From an uncultured Muribaculaceae bacterium (lineage in GTDB: Bacteria > Bacteroidota > Bacteroidia > Bacteroidales > Muribaculaceae): a stretch of 48,779 nt of DNA. The notes under the pieces are model-generated. The model made no database searches, had not been told where the DNA came from, and saw only the letters and a program-made list of their open reading frames with translations. The stretch spans positions 1 through 48,779 of the forward strand of contig CAJTKG010000021.1 in NCBI GenBank assembly GCA_910576935.1, in the 5' to 3' direction. The translations under genes were made by a program, and so were the position numbers. Positions 34,111-42,719 of this stretch are shown here, piece by piece (position 1 is the first letter of the stretch; every line of letters begins with the position of its first letter).

Positions 34111-35640
34111 ATGAAAATTTCAAAAATAAACAAATACAGTGCCGCAGGCCTTATGATGGCCGCAGTCATGACCGTAAGCTCATGCTCAGACTCGTTCCTC
34201 GACGTCTCTGATCCGACACGTACAACCATCGACGAATATTTCACCACTGACGCCCGAATCCGGGAAGCTGTCGTCGCAGCATACGATCCCCTCCACTGGC
34301 CTGACTGGGCTATGAACGAGTATAACCCCCTCAACGTGATGTCTGACATCATGGCCGACGACGTCTGGGTAGGCGGCAGCGACAAGACCGACAACGCCAA
34401 CTGGCATTATATGATGAACTTCGAGGCCAAGCCCACCGCAGTCATCGCCGGTCTCTGGACCGATGCCTACAGCGGCGTGAAACGTTGCAACGACGTGATT
34501 CAGTATATGGAAAAAGGCATCTCCGACATGTCTGAAGACAACGCCAAATACTATGAGGCACAAGTGCGCACCCTTCGTGTCTTCTACTACAGCTGGCTAT
34601 GGAAATTCTGGGGCAACGTGGTCTACTTCGACAAAAACTTCGAAGGCGCACCCTATCTCGGCACACAATATAAAGCCGATGAGGTCTATGACTTCATGAT
34701 CGCCGACCTCGAGGCAGCCATCGCCCTCGACGCACTCCCCATGAAAGAGACCGACGACAACCTCGGTCGCGTCACCAAAGCAATGGCCTATATGCTTTAC
34801 GCCGAAATAGTCATGTATCAGAACGACGAATCACGCTTCTCAACCGCTCTCAAATATATGACCGATATAATCACCAGCGGTGTCTACGATCTCAACCCCG
34901 ACTACACCAACATCTTCAAGGAATCGGGCGAATGGACCGACGAATCGATCTTCGAGATAAACTACAAGGACGACAACGCCATCCGCGACTGGGGTGCGCC
35001 ACTGGCTGCCGGCGGCACAATCCTACCCACCCTCATCAGCCCCAACAACTGGCCCAGCGGCACTGACGGCCACGACGGCGGCTGGGGATTCTGCCCCGTG
35101 CGACTCGAGACATATGAGCGCTATGACGAAGCCGACAGCCGCCGCGACGCTACTTGCTGGAACGCCGGAGCCATCGGTGCCGACTACAACAAACGCTATC
35201 AGGACACCGGCTTCTTCCTCGAGAAATATGCCGCCCACACCGGTGACAACGCCGACCAGAAAGCATCGCCGGAACTCAACTGGAACAACAACCTCCGCAT
35301 CTACCGCTTCTCGGAGACTCTGCTCAACGCCGCCGAGCTCATCGTCCGCGGCGCAGGCGCAGGCGACGCACAAGGCTATCTCGACCGCGTGAGAAGCCGC
35401 GCCGGCCTAACCTCTGTCACTGCCACCCTCGACAACATAATCGAAGAACGTCATCTCGAATTCGTCGGCGAAGGCAAACGTTACTGGGACCTTATCCGTA
35501 CAGGCAAAGCAGCCACCGTCCTCGTGCCCGATCAATACGGCTACCGCACAAACACCTGGAGCGAGTCGAAAAAATATCTGCCCATACCGCAGTCTGAAAT
35601 CGACAAAGCCCTCGGCACTCTTGTTCAAAACAATTATTAA
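34111..35640 (+). CDS. susD: SusD-like surface glycan-binding lipoprotein
   Basis: A 509-residue RagB/SusD-family lipoprotein that closes over SusC and captures glycan. The lipobox is in TVSSCSDSFLDVSDPT. Conserved parts are the early IDEYFTTDARIREAVVAAYD region, TLRVFYYSWLWKFWGNV, the middle FRFSETLLNAAELIV-type helix (IYRFSETLLNAAELI), and the C-terminal IIEERHLEFVGEGKRYWDLIRTGKA. It ends YLPIPQSEIDKA, the standard closing segment. It is cotranscribed with SusC and followed 15 bases later by the third surface protein. Confidence 0.96.
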   Translation: MKISKINKYSAAGLMMAAVMTVSSCSDSFLDVSDPTRTTIDEYFTTDARIREAVVAAYDPLHWPDWAMNEYNPLNVMSDIMADDVWVGGSDKTDNANWHYMMNFEAKPTAVIAGLWTDAYSGVKRCNDVIQYMEKGISDMSEDNAKYYEAQVRTLRVFYYSWLWKFWGNVVYFDKNFEGAPYLGTQYKADEVYDFMIADLEAAIALDALPMKETDDNLGRVTKAMAYMLYAEIVMYQNDESRFSTALKYMTDIITSGVYDLNPDYTNIFKESGEWTDESIFEINYKDDNAIRDWGAPLAAGGTILPTLISPNNWPSGTDGHDGGWGFCPVRLETYERYDEADSRRDATCWNAGAIGADYNKRYQDTGFFLEKYAAHTGDNADQKASPELNWNNNLRIYRFSETLLNAAELIVRGAGAGDAQGYLDRVRSRAGLTSVTATLDNIIEERHLEFVGEGKRYWDLIRTGKAATVLVPDQYGYRTNTWSESKKYLPIPQSEIDKALGTLVQNNY

Positions 35641-35655
35641 TAACTCGTATCAGAC

Positions 35656-37545
35656 ATGAAAACCATAATAAAAAATATCAAATCGGCAGCCATCGTCCTC
35701 GCTCTCGGCACACTCGCAGCATGCTCGCCCGAGTCGTTTGACGCCCCCGACCAGAACAAACTGCCGCAGGCCGACGAGATCGACGTCAAAGTCGAGGTCG
35801 ACCAGACAACAAATCAGGTCACGCTGTCGCTCAACAATCACGGGGTCTATCCCGTATGGAAAGTCCTCGACGGCAACAAGACAACCATCTCGACCCGTCA
35901 GGTCTATCAGAACGTCTTCATCGTGGCCGGCACCTATCAGGTCGAGGTACAGATGGGCAACCGCAACGGCGTTTGCGAAGGCTCTAAAGTCGTCGAATTT
36001 ACCATCGACAACACATTGATCGACTTCACGCCCTACACACAGCGCCTCACCAACGGCGAATCAAAAACTTGGAAAATCGCCAATGACGTCCCCGGTCACC
36101 TCGGCTGCGGTCCGGCCTACAGCGAAGGCCTCGAATGGTGGAGCGCCGCCATTGACGACAAACAAGGCTGCGGCCTCTATGACAACCGCTTCACATTCAC
36201 CAACACGGGTGCAAGCGACGCAGGCACAATGAGTTTCGACCCTGGAGCTTCCGGCCAGATCTATGTCAACACCGGCATCACATCAGATCCCTTCGGCCAA
36301 TATAACACCAACGACGGCGTCGACTATGTAGCCCCCATGGCAGCCTACGAGACAACCTTCACCCTTCTGGCCGAGGGCAACGATCTCTACCTGCAGTTCC
36401 CCGCCCACACCGTGCTCGGCTATCTGCCCAACGTCGAAGCTTACGAGAATCCCAAATTCAAGATTCTCTCGATGACAGGCAGCCAGATCGACCTTGCCAT
36501 CAGCAACAACGACATCGCATGGCACTACACCCTCAACCTCGAGGGCGACGCTCCGTTCAACGGCTTCAAGTATGACAGCGACTTCAACCTCTGGAAAACT
36601 GCCAACGTCACCGTAGGCGCATTCTACTATGCTCCGGGATGGTCACAGATAGCCGACCCCGAGTATACTTTCGAAAACGGCACATACACAGTCACCCTGC
36701 CGACCGCCACTACCGACACATGGCAGGCCCAGATGCCTCTGCTCACCGACATAGCCGCAAGCAAAACCACAAACTATGACTTCTCTGTGCTCCTGACTTC
36801 GAGCGTCGACCATCCGGGTGTAATGGTCAAACTGACCGAAGACGGCGACGACGGCAACTTCTTCTTTGAAGAGAAAGTGGCCCTGAAGGCATTTGAGGAG
36901 ACAGTCTTCTATATGTCTGACATGCCGGGCATCGACGCCGCCAAGCTCAAGCTCGTGCTCGACTTCGGTGGCAACGCCGACAACACTGTCATGACTATAC
37001 GCAATATCGTCCTCAAAGACCACGCCAATGACGACGGCACTAAAGTGCCCGACCCGACGGTAGTGCCCGATCCCACATGGGTTGCCGAGAACAGCGCCGA
37101 CAACCTCTGGCATGAAGCCACGTTCACCAATGAGTTCTACTATGCACCCGGATGGGCTCAGATCGCCGACCCCGACTTCACCATCGACGGCGCCAAATAT
37201 ACCGTCGCTCTGCCTACGGCCACAACCGACCAGTGGCAGGCACAGGTTAAATTTCTCACCACCATGGCGACATCGGCCGATAAAGCCTATGACTTCCGCA
37301 TCACCCTCAGCTCTGACAAAGACCTCAAAGGTGCGACAGTCAAACTTGTCATGCACGGTGACGACAACACATTCTACTTCGCCGAGCGCGTTGACCTCCC
37401 CGCCTATGAAGACGTTGTCTACAAAGGCATCAACATGGCCGGCATCGACATGGCCAATGTCGATCTCGTTCTCGATTTCGGCGGCTGTCAGGACGACACC
37501 CACGTCACCATATCGGGCATAATCCTTCAGGAACACCGCGACTAA
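35656..37545 (+). CDS. SusE-position glycan-binding lipoprotein, duplicated module
   Basis: A 629-residue surface lipoprotein with the lipobox in LGTLAACSPESF. A PKD-like domain (about 30-130) has VYPVWKVLDGNKTTISTR and the GTYQVEVQMGN strand. A central domain (about 135-310) includes KTWKIANDVPGHLGCGP and DDKQGCGLYDNRFTF. Two related C-terminal carbohydrate-binding-like modules (about 313-465 and 485-629) repeat the order NLW, FYYAPGW, YTVTLPTATTDTWQAQ or YTVALPTATTDQWQAQ, then VLDFGG. Last gene of the locus, with a strong terminator 28 bases after it. Its position fits the surface glycan-binding protein of beta-glucan loci. Confidence 0.88.
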   Translation: MKTIIKNIKSAAIVLALGTLAACSPESFDAPDQNKLPQADEIDVKVEVDQTTNQVTLSLNNHGVYPVWKVLDGNKTTISTRQVYQNVFIVAGTYQVEVQMGNRNGVCEGSKVVEFTIDNTLIDFTPYTQRLTNGESKTWKIANDVPGHLGCGPAYSEGLEWWSAAIDDKQGCGLYDNRFTFTNTGASDAGTMSFDPGASGQIYVNTGITSDPFGQYNTNDGVDYVAPMAAYETTFTLLAEGNDLYLQFPAHTVLGYLPNVEAYENPKFKILSMTGSQIDLAISNNDIAWHYTLNLEGDAPFNGFKYDSDFNLWKTANVTVGAFYYAPGWSQIADPEYTFENGTYTVTLPTATTDTWQAQMPLLTDIAASKTTNYDFSVLLTSSVDHPGVMVKLTEDGDDGNFFFEEKVALKAFEETVFYMSDMPGIDAAKLKLVLDFGGNADNTVMTIRNIVLKDHANDDGTKVPDPTVVPDPTWVAENSADNLWHEATFTNEFYYAPGWAQIADPDFTIDGAKYTVALPTATTDQWQAQVKFLTTMATSADKAYDFRITLSSDKDLKGATVKLVMHGDDNTFYFAERVDLPAYEDVVYKGINMAGIDMANVDLVLDFGGCQDDTHVTISGIILQEHRD

Positions 37546-37573
37546 ACACACTTTATCGGTTTCCAAATACAAC

Positions 37574-37606
37574 ACCGCCCGGGCTTCATCACGAGGCCCG
37601 GGCGGT
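37574..37606 (+). terminator. Intrinsic terminator of the PUL operon
   Basis: ACCGCCCGGGC (37574-37584) and GCCCGGGCGGT (37596-37606) form a perfect 11-base stem, followed by CATCTTTTGT. It separates the PUL from the convergent PspC gene and could act on both strands. Confidence 0.85.
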
Positions 37607-37667
37607 CATCTTTTGTCTAATTCGTTATGTTCTTATAGATTGTTTAGTTTCAAAAAAACCGGGATTA

Positions 37668-38735
37668 TCAGAGGATGTTGCAGAGACTTGCGCCAACGAG
37701 TGTGCCCGTTACAACAGCTGCGGAGATAAAGATGATCTCAAGCACGATCGCCGTAATCACCACTGTCTTTGAAGCGCTGCGGGCCTTGAAGATAACACAG
37801 CAGGCGAGCCACGTCAAAGCAACACAAGGTATCATGATTGTCATCAGCACGCACAAGCCTGCCGAGCAGCCGAGAACGACATTGTCATACATCTGGAAAT
37901 CAAAGCCCTGCAGTATAACTTCGCTGCCTGTCGCAACATAGGCTATCATGCCGGTGAGCAAAGCCATAAAGGACACAAACATAGCTATCGCTATCATCGA
38001 TGCGCCGAGGCCGATCAAGGCCATGATACATTTTGCAGCGACCGAGACAAGAGTCGAGAAGAAGTTTGACGAACCCGACTGCTGCTGCACCGGTACACCC
38101 TGATAAGGAGGAGGAGTCGACGAGAGCACCGATTGCCCTATATTGTCGACCGTCACAGGCGAGCCCTGCATATTTAGTACGCGCAGAGGTGTGTTTGCCG
38201 GCGGTATCACCATCCATAATATCATATAGATGATAAACGCAGGCCACAACTGAGTAAACAATGCGAGTACGACGACGAGAATGCGCATGATCGTTATATC
38301 CCAGCCGAGATATGTGCCCAGACCACTGATGACACCACCGAAAACTTTGTTGTTGACATTGCGGTAGAGATGTTTCTTTACCTTGAATGTCATATAATCG
38401 GCATTATCGTTACCTTGCGGTGCATCTCCGGCCGTCCGTATGTTGTCGGGCTGTTCGTCTGAAGTATCGGAACCTGAGTCAGAGATATCTGACGGACGCC
38501 CCATTGTCTCGATGACTTTATTGACATCGGCATAGACGATTACATTGGCGCCTTCACTGATGCGCGCCTCGAAATGCTCGGAGATGCGGCTCTCGATATC
38601 CGAGACTATTTCGGCGCCTTCGTCGCCGGGAAAAGCGTTGCGGAGCTGAAAAAGATAGTTTTTGAGAAGATCATAGGCGTCTTCGTCGATATAATATACT
38701 TTGCCGCTGATGTTTACCGGTAATGTTTTTTTCAT
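37668..38735 (-). CDS. PspC-domain membrane protein
   Basis: A 355-residue inner-membrane protein. An N-terminal cytoplasmic domain (about 1-80) has VYYIDEDAYDLLKNYLFQL and IVSDIESRISEHFEARI, common in front of PspC in this phylum. The PspC domain (about 118-180) has KKHLYRNVNNKVFGGVISGLGTYLGWDITIMRIL with an aromatic helix and VIPPAN. Four more hydrophobic segments form the C-terminal half. PspC relates to phage-shock or envelope-stress sensing. The ATG at 38735 overlaps the PadR stop (ATGA), so it is cotranslated with the regulator, the usual PadR-PspC pair. Confidence 0.88.
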   Translation of the reverse strand: MKKTLPVNISGKVYYIDEDAYDLLKNYLFQLRNAFPGDEGAEIVSDIESRISEHFEARISEGANVIVYADVNKVIETMGRPSDISDSGSDTSDEQPDNIRTAGDAPQGNDNADYMTFKVKKHLYRNVNNKVFGGVISGLGTYLGWDITIMRILVVVLALFTQLWPAFIIYMILWMVIPPANTPLRVLNMQGSPVTVDNIGQSVLSSTPPPYQGVPVQQQSGSSNFFSTLVSVAAKCIMALIGLGASMIAIAMFVSFMALLTGMIAYVATGSEVILQGFDFQMYDNVVLGCSAGLCVLMTIMIPCVALTWLACCVIFKARSASKTVVITAIVLEIIFISAAVVTGTLVGASLCNIL

Positions 38736-39076
38736 TGTTGTGTGGTTTGATTGTTGTTGATGAGATGGTTGACTGTGTGGGTTATTTCCTGCCACGAATT
38801 GTGAAGTTCGACGAGAAAACTTTTACCCAGGGATGTTATCGAATAATACTTTCTCGGAGGACCCGAAGGTGACTCTTCCCAGCGGTAAGCCAATAGCCCG
38901 TCGTTTTTCAGGCGCGTCAGCAATGGATAGAGCGTGCCCTCCATCACTATCAGATGGGCGTCCTTCATCTGCGATATGATCTCCGAGGCATAGGCGTCAC
39001 CCTTGTCAAGGAGCAGCAAGACGCAGAATTCGAGCATCCCTTTGCGCATCTGTGATTTCAAATTTTCTATGTTCAT
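38732..39076 (-). CDS. PadR-family transcriptional regulator
   Basis: A 114-residue cytoplasmic winged-helix repressor. The PadR signatures are MRKGMLEFCVLLLLDKGDAYASEI, then the wing region EGTLYPLLTRLKNDGLLAYRWEESPSGPPRKYYSITSLG. The short C-terminal helix for dimerisation follows. A consensus -7 box (39121-39114, minus strand) and a perfect palindrome (39133-39155) covering its -33 region lie upstream, as expected for a self-repressed gene. Its stop overlaps the PspC start. Confidence 0.94.
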   Translation of the reverse strand: MNIENLKSQMRKGMLEFCVLLLLDKGDAYASEIISQMKDAHLIVMEGTLYPLLTRLKNDGLLAYRWEESPSGPPRKYYSITSLGKSFLVELHNSWQEITHTVNHLINNNQTTQQ

Positions 39077-39113
39077 ATAGTCTGTGATTATGGATAATCT
39101 TGTTTTGACACTG

Positions 39114-39155
39114 CAAATGTATGAAGTTATACAGTACTATGCAATACATAGTACT
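39114..39155 (-). promoter_or_regulatory. PadR promoter with palindromic operator
   Basis: On the minus strand TACATTTG (39121-39114) is an exact -7 box. A perfect inverted repeat, AGTACTATG and CATAGTACT around CAATA (39133-39155), covers positions about -26 to -48. That is where a bound repressor would block polymerase, so self-repression by PadR is likely. Confidence 0.7.
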
Positions 39156-39263
39156 AAATATTTTCAGAATTTAACATTTATTTAACTTTTAAGCCATCAT
39201 AAGGGGGTATATGTCGTTGTTTTTATCTAATTTTGCAGCCGTGACTAATTATCATATGCGTAA

Positions 39264-40046
39264 ATGAACAAAATCGTTGAAAAAGAATACTTTTCCGAGC
39301 ATGTTGCCAAGTTGGTCGTCGAAGCGCCATTGATAGCGCGTTCGCGCCGTCCGGGCCACTTCGTCATCGTGCGCTGCGGCGACAATGGCGAGCGAATACC
39401 TCTCACCATCGCCGACGCCGACATCAAGAGCGGCACTATAACACTTGTCGTCCAGGCCGTCGGCGCCTCGACCGAAGCCATCTGTGCCCTTGAGGCGGGC
39501 GACTTCCTCACCGACGTGGCCGGACCGCTCGGCCGCGCAACCGACGTAACGCGCTGCGGCACGGTCGTCTGTTGTGGCGGCGGCGTAGGCGTCGCCCCCC
39601 TCCTTCCCATCATCAAGGCCATGAAAGCGTCGGGCAACCGCGTCGTCAGCGTCCTCGCGGCCCGCAACAAAGACCTTATTATACTCGAGGATCAGGTACG
39701 CGCATCGTCTGACGAAGTCATCATAATGACCGACGACGGCAGTTCGGGCCGCAAAGGCCTCGTCACCGACGGCGTCGAGGAGGTGCTCCGGCGCGAGCAT
39801 GTCGACAAAGTCGTGACAATCGGCCCGGCGATAATGATGAAATTTGTCGCCATGCTGACAAAACGCTACGAAGTGCCTACAATCTGCTCGCTCAACACCA
39901 TCATGGTCGACGGCACAGGCATGTGTGGCGCCTGCCGCGTCACCGTCGGAGGCAAGATGCGTTTTGTCTGCGTCGACGGACCGGAGTTTGACGCCCATCA
40001 GGTAGATTTCGACGAGATGATGACGCGCATGAAAGCATATAATTAA
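39264..40046 (+). CDS. NfnA/SudB-like flavin-iron-sulfur reductase subunit
   Basis: A 260-residue cytoplasmic protein of the ferredoxin-NADP reductase/dihydroorotate dehydrogenase electron-transfer group. An FAD-binding barrel (about 5-95) has RRPGHFVIVRC and PLTIAD. The NAD-binding part (about 98-215) has CCGGGVGVAPLLPI. The C-terminal [2Fe-2S] site has MCGACRV and FVCVDGPEFD. Together with the next gene it matches NfnAB, which bifurcates electrons between NAD(H), ferredoxin and NADP(H), or the sulfide dehydrogenase SudAB. It starts 188 bases from the divergent PadR gene, with TAATTTTG (39228-39235) as a likely -7 box. Confidence 0.88.
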   Translation: MNKIVEKEYFSEHVAKLVVEAPLIARSRRPGHFVIVRCGDNGERIPLTIADADIKSGTITLVVQAVGASTEAICALEAGDFLTDVAGPLGRATDVTRCGTVVCCGGGVGVAPLLPIIKAMKASGNRVVSVLAARNKDLIILEDQVRASSDEVIIMTDDGSSGRKGLVTDGVEEVLRREHVDKVVTIGPAIMMKFVAMLTKRYEVPTICSLNTIMVDGTGMCGACRVTVGGKMRFVCVDGPEFDAHQVDFDEMMTRMKAYN

Positions 40047-40056
40047 TTACACGACA

Positions 40057-41538
40057 ATGGACTACAAAGAAAGCACAGCATATCGCATGGCGCCGCGCGA
40101 AGATGTCCGGCGCGAAGAACTCCGCCAAGCCTTGAGCGCCCGCGAACGCTCGGCCATACCACGCGTCGAGATGCCGGCACTCGACCCGGCCCATCGCGTA
40201 ACCTGCAACGAGGAAGTCAACCGCGGACTCGACCGCGAGCAGGCTATCCTCGAGGCCACACGCTGCCTCGACTGCCCCGACCCGCAGTGTATCACAGGCT
40301 GCCCCGTGAGCATCAACATACCGGGGTTCATAAAAAACATACAGTGCGGCGACTTTGCCCGCGCCGCGGCCGTCATCAAGGCCACCAGCGCCCTACCCGC
40401 CGTCTGCGGCCGCGTATGTCCCCAGGAGAAACAGTGCGAGAGCCGATGCATATACAATAAGATGAAGAAAGACCCCGTCGCCATCGGTTATCTCGAGCGC
40501 TTCGCCGCCGACACGGCCCGCTGTGCGGCAACAACCGATGCGCCACTACGCGACAACGCCAATGGCATCAAAGTTGCCGTCGCAGGCTCGGGGCCTGCCG
40601 GCCTGTCCTTTGCCGGCGAAATGGCGCGCCGCGGCTTCGACGTCACTGTCTTCGAAGCTCTTCACGAAATCGGCGGTGTCCTAAAATACGGCATTCCGGA
40701 GTTCCGTCTGCCCAACAGCGTCGTCGACGCCGAACTCGACTCTCTAAAATCATTGGGAGTCAAATTCATCACAGACACCATAATAGGAAAGACCCTGAGC
40801 CTCGACGACCTGCTCGCCGACGGCTTCAAAGGCATCTTTGTAGCTTCAGGCGCCGGGCTGCCCCGCTTCATGGGCATTCCTGGCGAAAATCTCATAGGCA
40901 TAATGTCGAGCAACGAATATCTTACACGCATCAACCTCATGAATGCCGGACGCGGCGGCGTGACTCCCGTTGCCGGCGGACGCCGTGTCGCAGTCATCGG
41001 CGGCGGCAACACTGCGATGGACAGTGTGCGCACAGCTCGGCGCATGGGTGCCGAACGCGCCATGATTGTCTATCGCCGTAGCCTCGACGAGATGCCGGCC
41101 CGTGCCGAAGAAGTGCGCCACGCCTGCGAGGAAGGCGTCGAATTCATTACCCTCGCCAACCCCGTCGAATACATCGGCGATGAACGAGGCCGGGTAAAAG
41201 CCATGAGAATACAGCGCATGATGCTCGGCGAACCCGACGAAAGCGGCCGCCGCAGTCCGATACCCGTCGAAGGCGCTGTCGACACTATTGAAGTCGACGA
41301 AGTCATCGTCAGCGTCGGCGTATCCCCCAATCCGCTCATTCCATCGTCGATAGACGGTCTTGACGTGACTCGCCGAGGAACCATCGCCGTCAACGATGAC
41401 ATGCAGTCGTCCCTACCCGCCATTTTTGCCGGCGGCGACATCGTCAGAGGCGGCGCCACAGTCATCCTCGCCATGGGCGACGGACGACATGCCGCAACTT
41501 CTATGGCCGAATATCTGTTGGCTCAGGCCGATCGATGA
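40057..41538 (+). CDS. NfnB/GltA-like NADPH oxidoreductase
   Basis: A 493-residue cytoplasmic flavoprotein resembling the small subunit of glutamate synthase. The N-terminal iron-sulfur part has CLDCPDPQCITGCPVSINIPG and CGRVCPQEKQCESRCIYNK. Two Rossmann folds follow, the first with VAVAGSGPAGLSFAG (FAD) and GGVLKYGIPEFRLP, the second with VAVIGGGNTAMDSVRTARRMG (NADPH). It ends with IFAGGDIVRGGATVILAMGDGRHAA. The stand-alone form paired with the preceding gene 10 bases upstream points to NfnB and not to glutamate synthase, since no large GltB subunit is present. It carries roughly 25-45 residues more N-terminus than many homologues. Confidence 0.9.
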   Translation: MDYKESTAYRMAPREDVRREELRQALSARERSAIPRVEMPALDPAHRVTCNEEVNRGLDREQAILEATRCLDCPDPQCITGCPVSINIPGFIKNIQCGDFARAAAVIKATSALPAVCGRVCPQEKQCESRCIYNKMKKDPVAIGYLERFAADTARCAATTDAPLRDNANGIKVAVAGSGPAGLSFAGEMARRGFDVTVFEALHEIGGVLKYGIPEFRLPNSVVDAELDSLKSLGVKFITDTIIGKTLSLDDLLADGFKGIFVASGAGLPRFMGIPGENLIGIMSSNEYLTRINLMNAGRGGVTPVAGGRRVAVIGGGNTAMDSVRTARRMGAERAMIVYRRSLDEMPARAEEVRHACEEGVEFITLANPVEYIGDERGRVKAMRIQRMMLGEPDESGRRSPIPVEGAVDTIEVDEVIVSVGVSPNPLIPSSIDGLDVTRRGTIAVNDDMQSSLPAIFAGGDIVRGGATVILAMGDGRHAATSMAEYLLAQADR

Positions 41539-41579
41539 TAACTTATTTTAATATATTGTCGACGTTTGTCTCCTTTTCG

Positions 41580-41602
41580 TACAAAAAAATATTTTTTTTG
41601 TG
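41580..41602 (+). terminator. AT-rich hairpin after the NfnB-like gene
   Basis: ACAAAAAAA and TTTTTTTGT pair around TAT, 42 bases after the stop of the oxidoreductase. The stem is all A-T apart from the ends, so it would be weak. It may end transcription or be only a T-rich promoter element of the next gene. Confidence 0.35.
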
Positions 41603-41674
41603 ATAATATGCGTTAAAAACAGATATTATTTCATATCTTAGCGACAATTACAAACCTCTAACCACACGAGCTAT

Positions 41675-42349
41675 ATGAGAGACCTTAGATCATGGATAAT
41701 TGCCGCTTTTACCGTTCTCGCCACCCTGCCTTCATCGGCCGGAGACAGCGCCCGTTTTGGCGTACGTGTTTCTTATGATATGACGACATCTACCAGAAAC
41801 TCCTATCTCACCGGCTGGGGGTCAGGTTTCTCGGTCGGAGGTGTCTACTATGCTCCTTTCGGGAAAATGACATTCTTCCAATCGGGATTATCGTTCTGTA
41901 TAAACAATATCAGCCTCAACGGAGCAACCCGACCCGGACATAACTTCCCGCCGTTCGACAGATTCATTCCACATATTTTCGACGGTACAATACGCACTAT
42001 CGGCCTGAGAATGCCTCTCGATTTCGGTTTGCGGATCGTTGAAAGCAAAGCCTTTAATCTAAAAGTCTACACCGGTCCTCATCTATATTTCAATCTCTCG
42101 GCAAAGATGATCTGCGATGTGACTTATAATGAAAAGACAGAACATATAAACGAGAAATTCAAAACCTCAGGGATGGAAATAGGCTGGGGACTCGGCGTTG
42201 GTGTCAATTTATTCAGACGCTGGCACATTTTTATGCAGGGCGTCTACAATCTCTCTGATTTGGGCAGCACCTATCGTTTCAGAGACGACGACGAAATATC
42301 CTATATCAGACGCGCCGAGATTTCGATCGGTCTGGGATACAATTTCTGA
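41675..42349 (+). CDS. Small outer-membrane beta-barrel protein, PorT-like
   Basis: A 224-residue predicted outer-membrane protein with signal MRDLRSWIIAAFTVLATLPSSAG. The rest reads as eight or so amphipathic strands, for example ARFGVRVSYDM, FFQSGLSFCINN, TIGLRMPLDFGLRI and LKVYTGPHLYFNLSAKM, and ends with IGLGYNF, an aromatic C-terminus typical of barrels. It resembles the generic outer-membrane-beta-barrel (PorT/OmpA-like) families of this phylum. No peptidoglycan-binding domain is present. The function is unknown; it stands alone between the NfnB-like gene and the small RNA unit. Confidence 0.75.
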   Translation: MRDLRSWIIAAFTVLATLPSSAGDSARFGVRVSYDMTTSTRNSYLTGWGSGFSVGGVYYAPFGKMTFFQSGLSFCINNISLNGATRPGHNFPPFDRFIPHIFDGTIRTIGLRMPLDFGLRIVESKAFNLKVYTGPHLYFNLSAKMICDVTYNEKTEHINEKFKTSGMEIGWGLGVGVNLFRRWHIFMQGVYNLSDLGSTYRFRDDDEISYIRRAEISIGLGYNF

Positions 42350-42473
42350 TTTTTATCATCAGATGCTGACTCCAACCGCCTGTCATTGACCCTATATGCT
42401 TAAAAAAGGTTTAACGCACATACTGTTTCAACGCCTCCGGCCGCTGTTGCTTTTGTATTTTTTTACAAAAGAA

Positions 42474-42505
42474 TTTGCACCGAATCTAAAAATTCTATAA
42501 TTTTG
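42474..42505 (+). promoter_or_regulatory. Consensus promoter of an orphan small transcript
   Basis: TTTG (42474-42477), 20 bases, TAATTTTG (42498-42505) exactly match the phylum promoter. The 8-base inverted repeat at 42450-42471 abuts it and may be an operator. No annotated gene lies downstream on this strand before the terminator. Confidence 0.7.
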
Positions 42506-42523
42506 TATCGGTTATCTAAGAAA

Positions 42524-42586
42524 ATGACAATTTGCTATCTCAAGCGAACCGTTTTTTCAAAATATATATGTTTTTATAGATTGTAG
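42524..42586 (+). CDS. Possible 20-residue peptide
   Basis: The ATG at 42524 follows AAGAAA and encodes a 20-residue peptide that begins MTICYLKRT and ends ICFYRL, basic and aromatic, before TAG. It lies inside the orphan transcript between promoter and terminator. Short ORFs arise by chance at this length, so support is only its placement. Confidence 0.25.
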   Translation: MTICYLKRTVFSKYICFYRL

Positions 42587-42594
42587 ATTATTAG

Positions 42595-42632
42595 AGGGCT
42601 CTATCGGGAGATACAGCCCTTTTAACTTTTTT
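42595..42632 (+). terminator. Terminator of the orphan small transcript
   Basis: AGGGCTCTATC (42595-42605) pairs with GATACAGCCCT (42610-42620) with one mismatch around GGGA. TTTT follows at once and a six-T run shortly after (to 42632). This is a clear intrinsic terminator on the plus strand. Confidence 0.75.
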
Positions 42633-42719
42633 ATACAATCTCGATAACTAACCGGAAGCGACGGTCGCATCAAAGACGTATCGGTCGAGGTCTTCAGCTC
42701 TTGGTTTGAATACACGTCG

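Larger units (their letters stand above)
42512..42632 (+). ncRNA. Candidate small RNA or short leader transcript
   Basis: The interval from the predicted start (about 42512) to the T-run after a terminator hairpin is about 115-120 nt. It contains a possible 20-codon ORF. No other gene is on this strand, so the transcript is free-standing, either a small RNA or a small-protein mRNA. I do not recognise an RNA family. Confidence 0.45.

Noticed and set aside
36643..37575. Minus-strand open frame of 310 residues in the SusE-position gene
   Set aside because: It mirrors the duplicated binding modules and has no independent start signal; it is a shadow frame.
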